This document shows positions 3,769 through 5,187 of a stretch of 5,187 bases of DNA, piece after piece (the first letter of the stretch is position 1; each line of letters starts with the position of its first letter). Origin of the DNA: an uncultured Porphyromonadaceae bacterium. GTDB lineage: Bacteria; Bacteroidota; Bacteroidia; Bacteroidales; Muribaculaceae. The position numbers and the translations under genes were made by a program. The notes beneath the pieces are model-generated. The model did no database searches. It was given only the letters and a program-made list of their open reading frames with translations, and was not told the origin of the DNA. The stretch is from positions 1 to 5,187 of the forward strand of contig UREH01000154.1 in assembly GCA_900546835.1 (NCBI GenBank). Direction: 5' to 3'.

Positions 3769-5187
3769 TCAGCGCACGGCGAATTTGGCTTTCTGCGGGC
3801 CGGCAGCAGCGATATAGATTCCGGGGGCAAAATCCATGTCGAACTTCGCGTGTCCGTCGGCGTCGGCGCGTGCGGATGCTATCTTTGCTCCGGATACAGA
3901 GAATACCTCTGCGGTTATGCCGGCATGTATGCCGGTGAGCTCAACGGAACGTCCGTCTATGAGAACTCCAAGACTCCCTGGTGCTTCCCACACTACATTC
4001 TCCACTGCGGCGAGCTGGCTTTCCGGAAAGAGCATCATGCCGGGAAACCAGTAGGCTTTCTCCATAGGATAGCTGCGCAGAGATGTTCCGTCGGATTTGA
4101 AGGTACGCACGGCGTAGGCGGTGGAGGTGAAATCCTGGTATACGCTTGTGTAGAGTGTGCCGTCGGCAGGGTCGACGCGCATTGAGCATCCGTAGACCTG
4201 CCATGGAATCTCCACGTCGCTCTCCTCTCTGAAATCTATAAGCGCTTTGGCTTCAGCGGTGGTGGTGTCGAACCTGTATATTACGGAACCGGCGTAGAAA
4301 CTCTGCTCGGCTCCGGTCCAGAAAAGATAAGGTTCGGTGGACGAGGCGCAGAAGCTGTCGGGCTTCCAGGAATCCCATGTCGTGGCCGGACCATAGACAC
4401 CTTCGGGCAGGTTGAATACCGAAGTCTCGAGGGTAGATGGATTTACGCGCACCAGTACGGATAGTGAAGGAGCGAAAGTGTCGGAACTTTTTGCTACGCT
4501 GAGCCAGAGAAAGCCTTCCTTGTCGGCCACAATCGAACCGATGGCGGCTCCGTCGGCTACGAAATCGAGGCTGATGGTGTGTTCGAGAGTGTCGGTTGTC
4601 GGATCGATAACCAGCAGTCCGAAAATCTGATGGGCGGCAAACACGCGTCCGGCGGCCGCAACCATCGTGCCACACTGGCCATGATATATTGTGCTCGTGC
4701 CGTCGCTTGCGGGTTTGTCGTCAACGCCGTTGGGATTCTGCGTGCCTTCAATCATTCCTTTCGAGGTGTGCGTGGCGAGGTCGATGACCCAGATGCCGTT
4801 GCTGCTTGAGACGTAGGCCTTGTCGGTGGTTACGCCAAGAAATCCGCGGCCTTCGGCGCGCTTGCCGCTCGGGTCGAGCTGATCCATCTGCCACTGCCAT
4901 TTCATGGTAGTCGGCTCGATGGCCGTGAGGATTCCACCGGCGGTAGTGGCGTTCTGCGCTTTCGACTGTTTGGAGACGACATAAAGCAGGTTGTCGTATG
5001 CGCTGGAGCAACTTGTCTGGCCGAGCGTACGTTTCGGATTTTCCTTCTGAAAGACTCGGTAAGTAAAATATCCGGTGCGCAGGTCGGGCTGCAGATGATT
5101 TATCGTGCTTGCTTCGCCGTATTTGTTTTCGTTGATTATAACTACGCCCTTGGCATAGTCGGCCGCAGCCATGGCTACGTGAAACAT
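3769..5187 (-). CDS. Secreted beta-propeller surface protein (DUF5074-like), 5' end outside the window
   Basis: The frame is open to the right edge. The ATG at 5187-5185 is probably internal, because no signal peptide follows it and the text enters directly into a repeat (VVIINENKYGE). The visible 472 residues hold repeated strand motifs of a YncE-like propeller: LLYVVSKQ (67-74), GILTAIEP (85-92), AYVSSSNGIWVIDL (124-137), VFAAHQIFGLLVIDP (182-196), LWLSVAKS (227-234), SVLVRVNP (243-250), SVIYRFDT (301-308), GTLYTSVYQDF (343-353). YWFPGMMLFPES (379-390) resembles the end of DUF5074-type domains. Residues about 403-472 form a separate small beta domain (EVFSVSGAKI, then APGIYIAAAG, KAKFAVR) resembling a type IX secretion C-terminal sorting tail, which suggests export to the cell surface. 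Four cysteines (60, 172, 280, 334) could form disulfides. Its ligand is unknown. The stop is 112 bp before the lipoprotein gene. Confidence 0.8.
   Translation of the reverse strand: MFHVAMAAADYAKGVVIINENKYGEASTINHLQPDLRTGYFTYRVFQKENPKRTLGQTSCSSAYDNLLYVVSKQSKAQNATTAGGILTAIEPTTMKWQWQMDQLDPSGKRAEGRGFLGVTTDKAYVSSSNGIWVIDLATHTSKGMIEGTQNPNGVDDKPASDGTSTIYHGQCGTMVAAAGRVFAAHQIFGLLVIDPTTDTLEHTISLDFVADGAAIGSIVADKEGFLWLSVAKSSDTFAPSLSVLVRVNPSTLETSVFNLPEGVYGPATTWDSWKPDSFCASSTEPYLFWTGAEQSFYAGSVIYRFDTTTAEAKALIDFREESDVEIPWQVYGCSMRVDPADGTLYTSVYQDFTSTAYAVRTFKSDGTSLRSYPMEKAYWFPGMMLFPESQLAAVENVVWEAPGSLGVLIDGRSVELTGIHAGITAEVFSVSGAKIASARADADGHAKFDMDFAPGIYIAAAGPQKAKFAVR

Overview
The window looks like chromosomal core DNA from a Bacteroidales bacterium, plausibly Muribaculaceae or a close relative. 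The reasons are a set of families typical of that order (a DUF1599 protein, a 'BT_3928-type' membrane protein, a DUF4136 lipoprotein, a DUF5074-like surface propeller), a match to the Bacteroidetes -7 promoter box (TAnnTTTG), and no clear Shine-Dalgarno sequences before the starts. The genus is not determined. All real genes are on the minus strand, so transcription runs from high to low coordinates. I see no tRNA, rRNA, CRISPR array, insertion sequence, integrase or toxin-antitoxin pair.

Right part (5187 to 3042): the 3' portion of a large secreted beta-propeller gene with a C-terminal sorting-like tail enters from the right edge. A 112-bp gap follows, holding a perfect 10-bp dyad and a possible 30-codon small ORF. 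That ORF has closely spaced cysteines and its stop overlaps the next start as ATGA. Next comes a DUF4136-type outer-membrane lipoprotein with a tyrosine-rich insert. A strong 16-bp hairpin lies just downstream of its stop.

Left part (2901 to 1): a compact four-gene unit runs off the left edge. A promoter at about 2939-2946 precedes a two-repeat DUF1599 protein. Its stop overlaps by four bases (ATGA) the start of a six-helix MauE/DoxX-like membrane protein with a CGCFG motif and a periplasmic domain. After 42 bp comes triosephosphate isomerase (tpiA), and after 47 bp the first 43 codons of a protein with a signal peptide. In related genomes, as I remember them, this position is held by a SPOR-domain protein followed by folE.

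The DUF1599/membrane protein pair is probably translationally coupled, and tpiA is probably co-transcribed with it. Why a glycolytic enzyme sits with an envelope redox-like protein and a nucleotide-modification-associated domain is not known to me. Nothing here is clearly a new defence or mobile system. The most interesting items are the small ORF/dyad ahead of the lipoprotein and the undefined function of the DUF1599-membrane protein-tpiA cluster.
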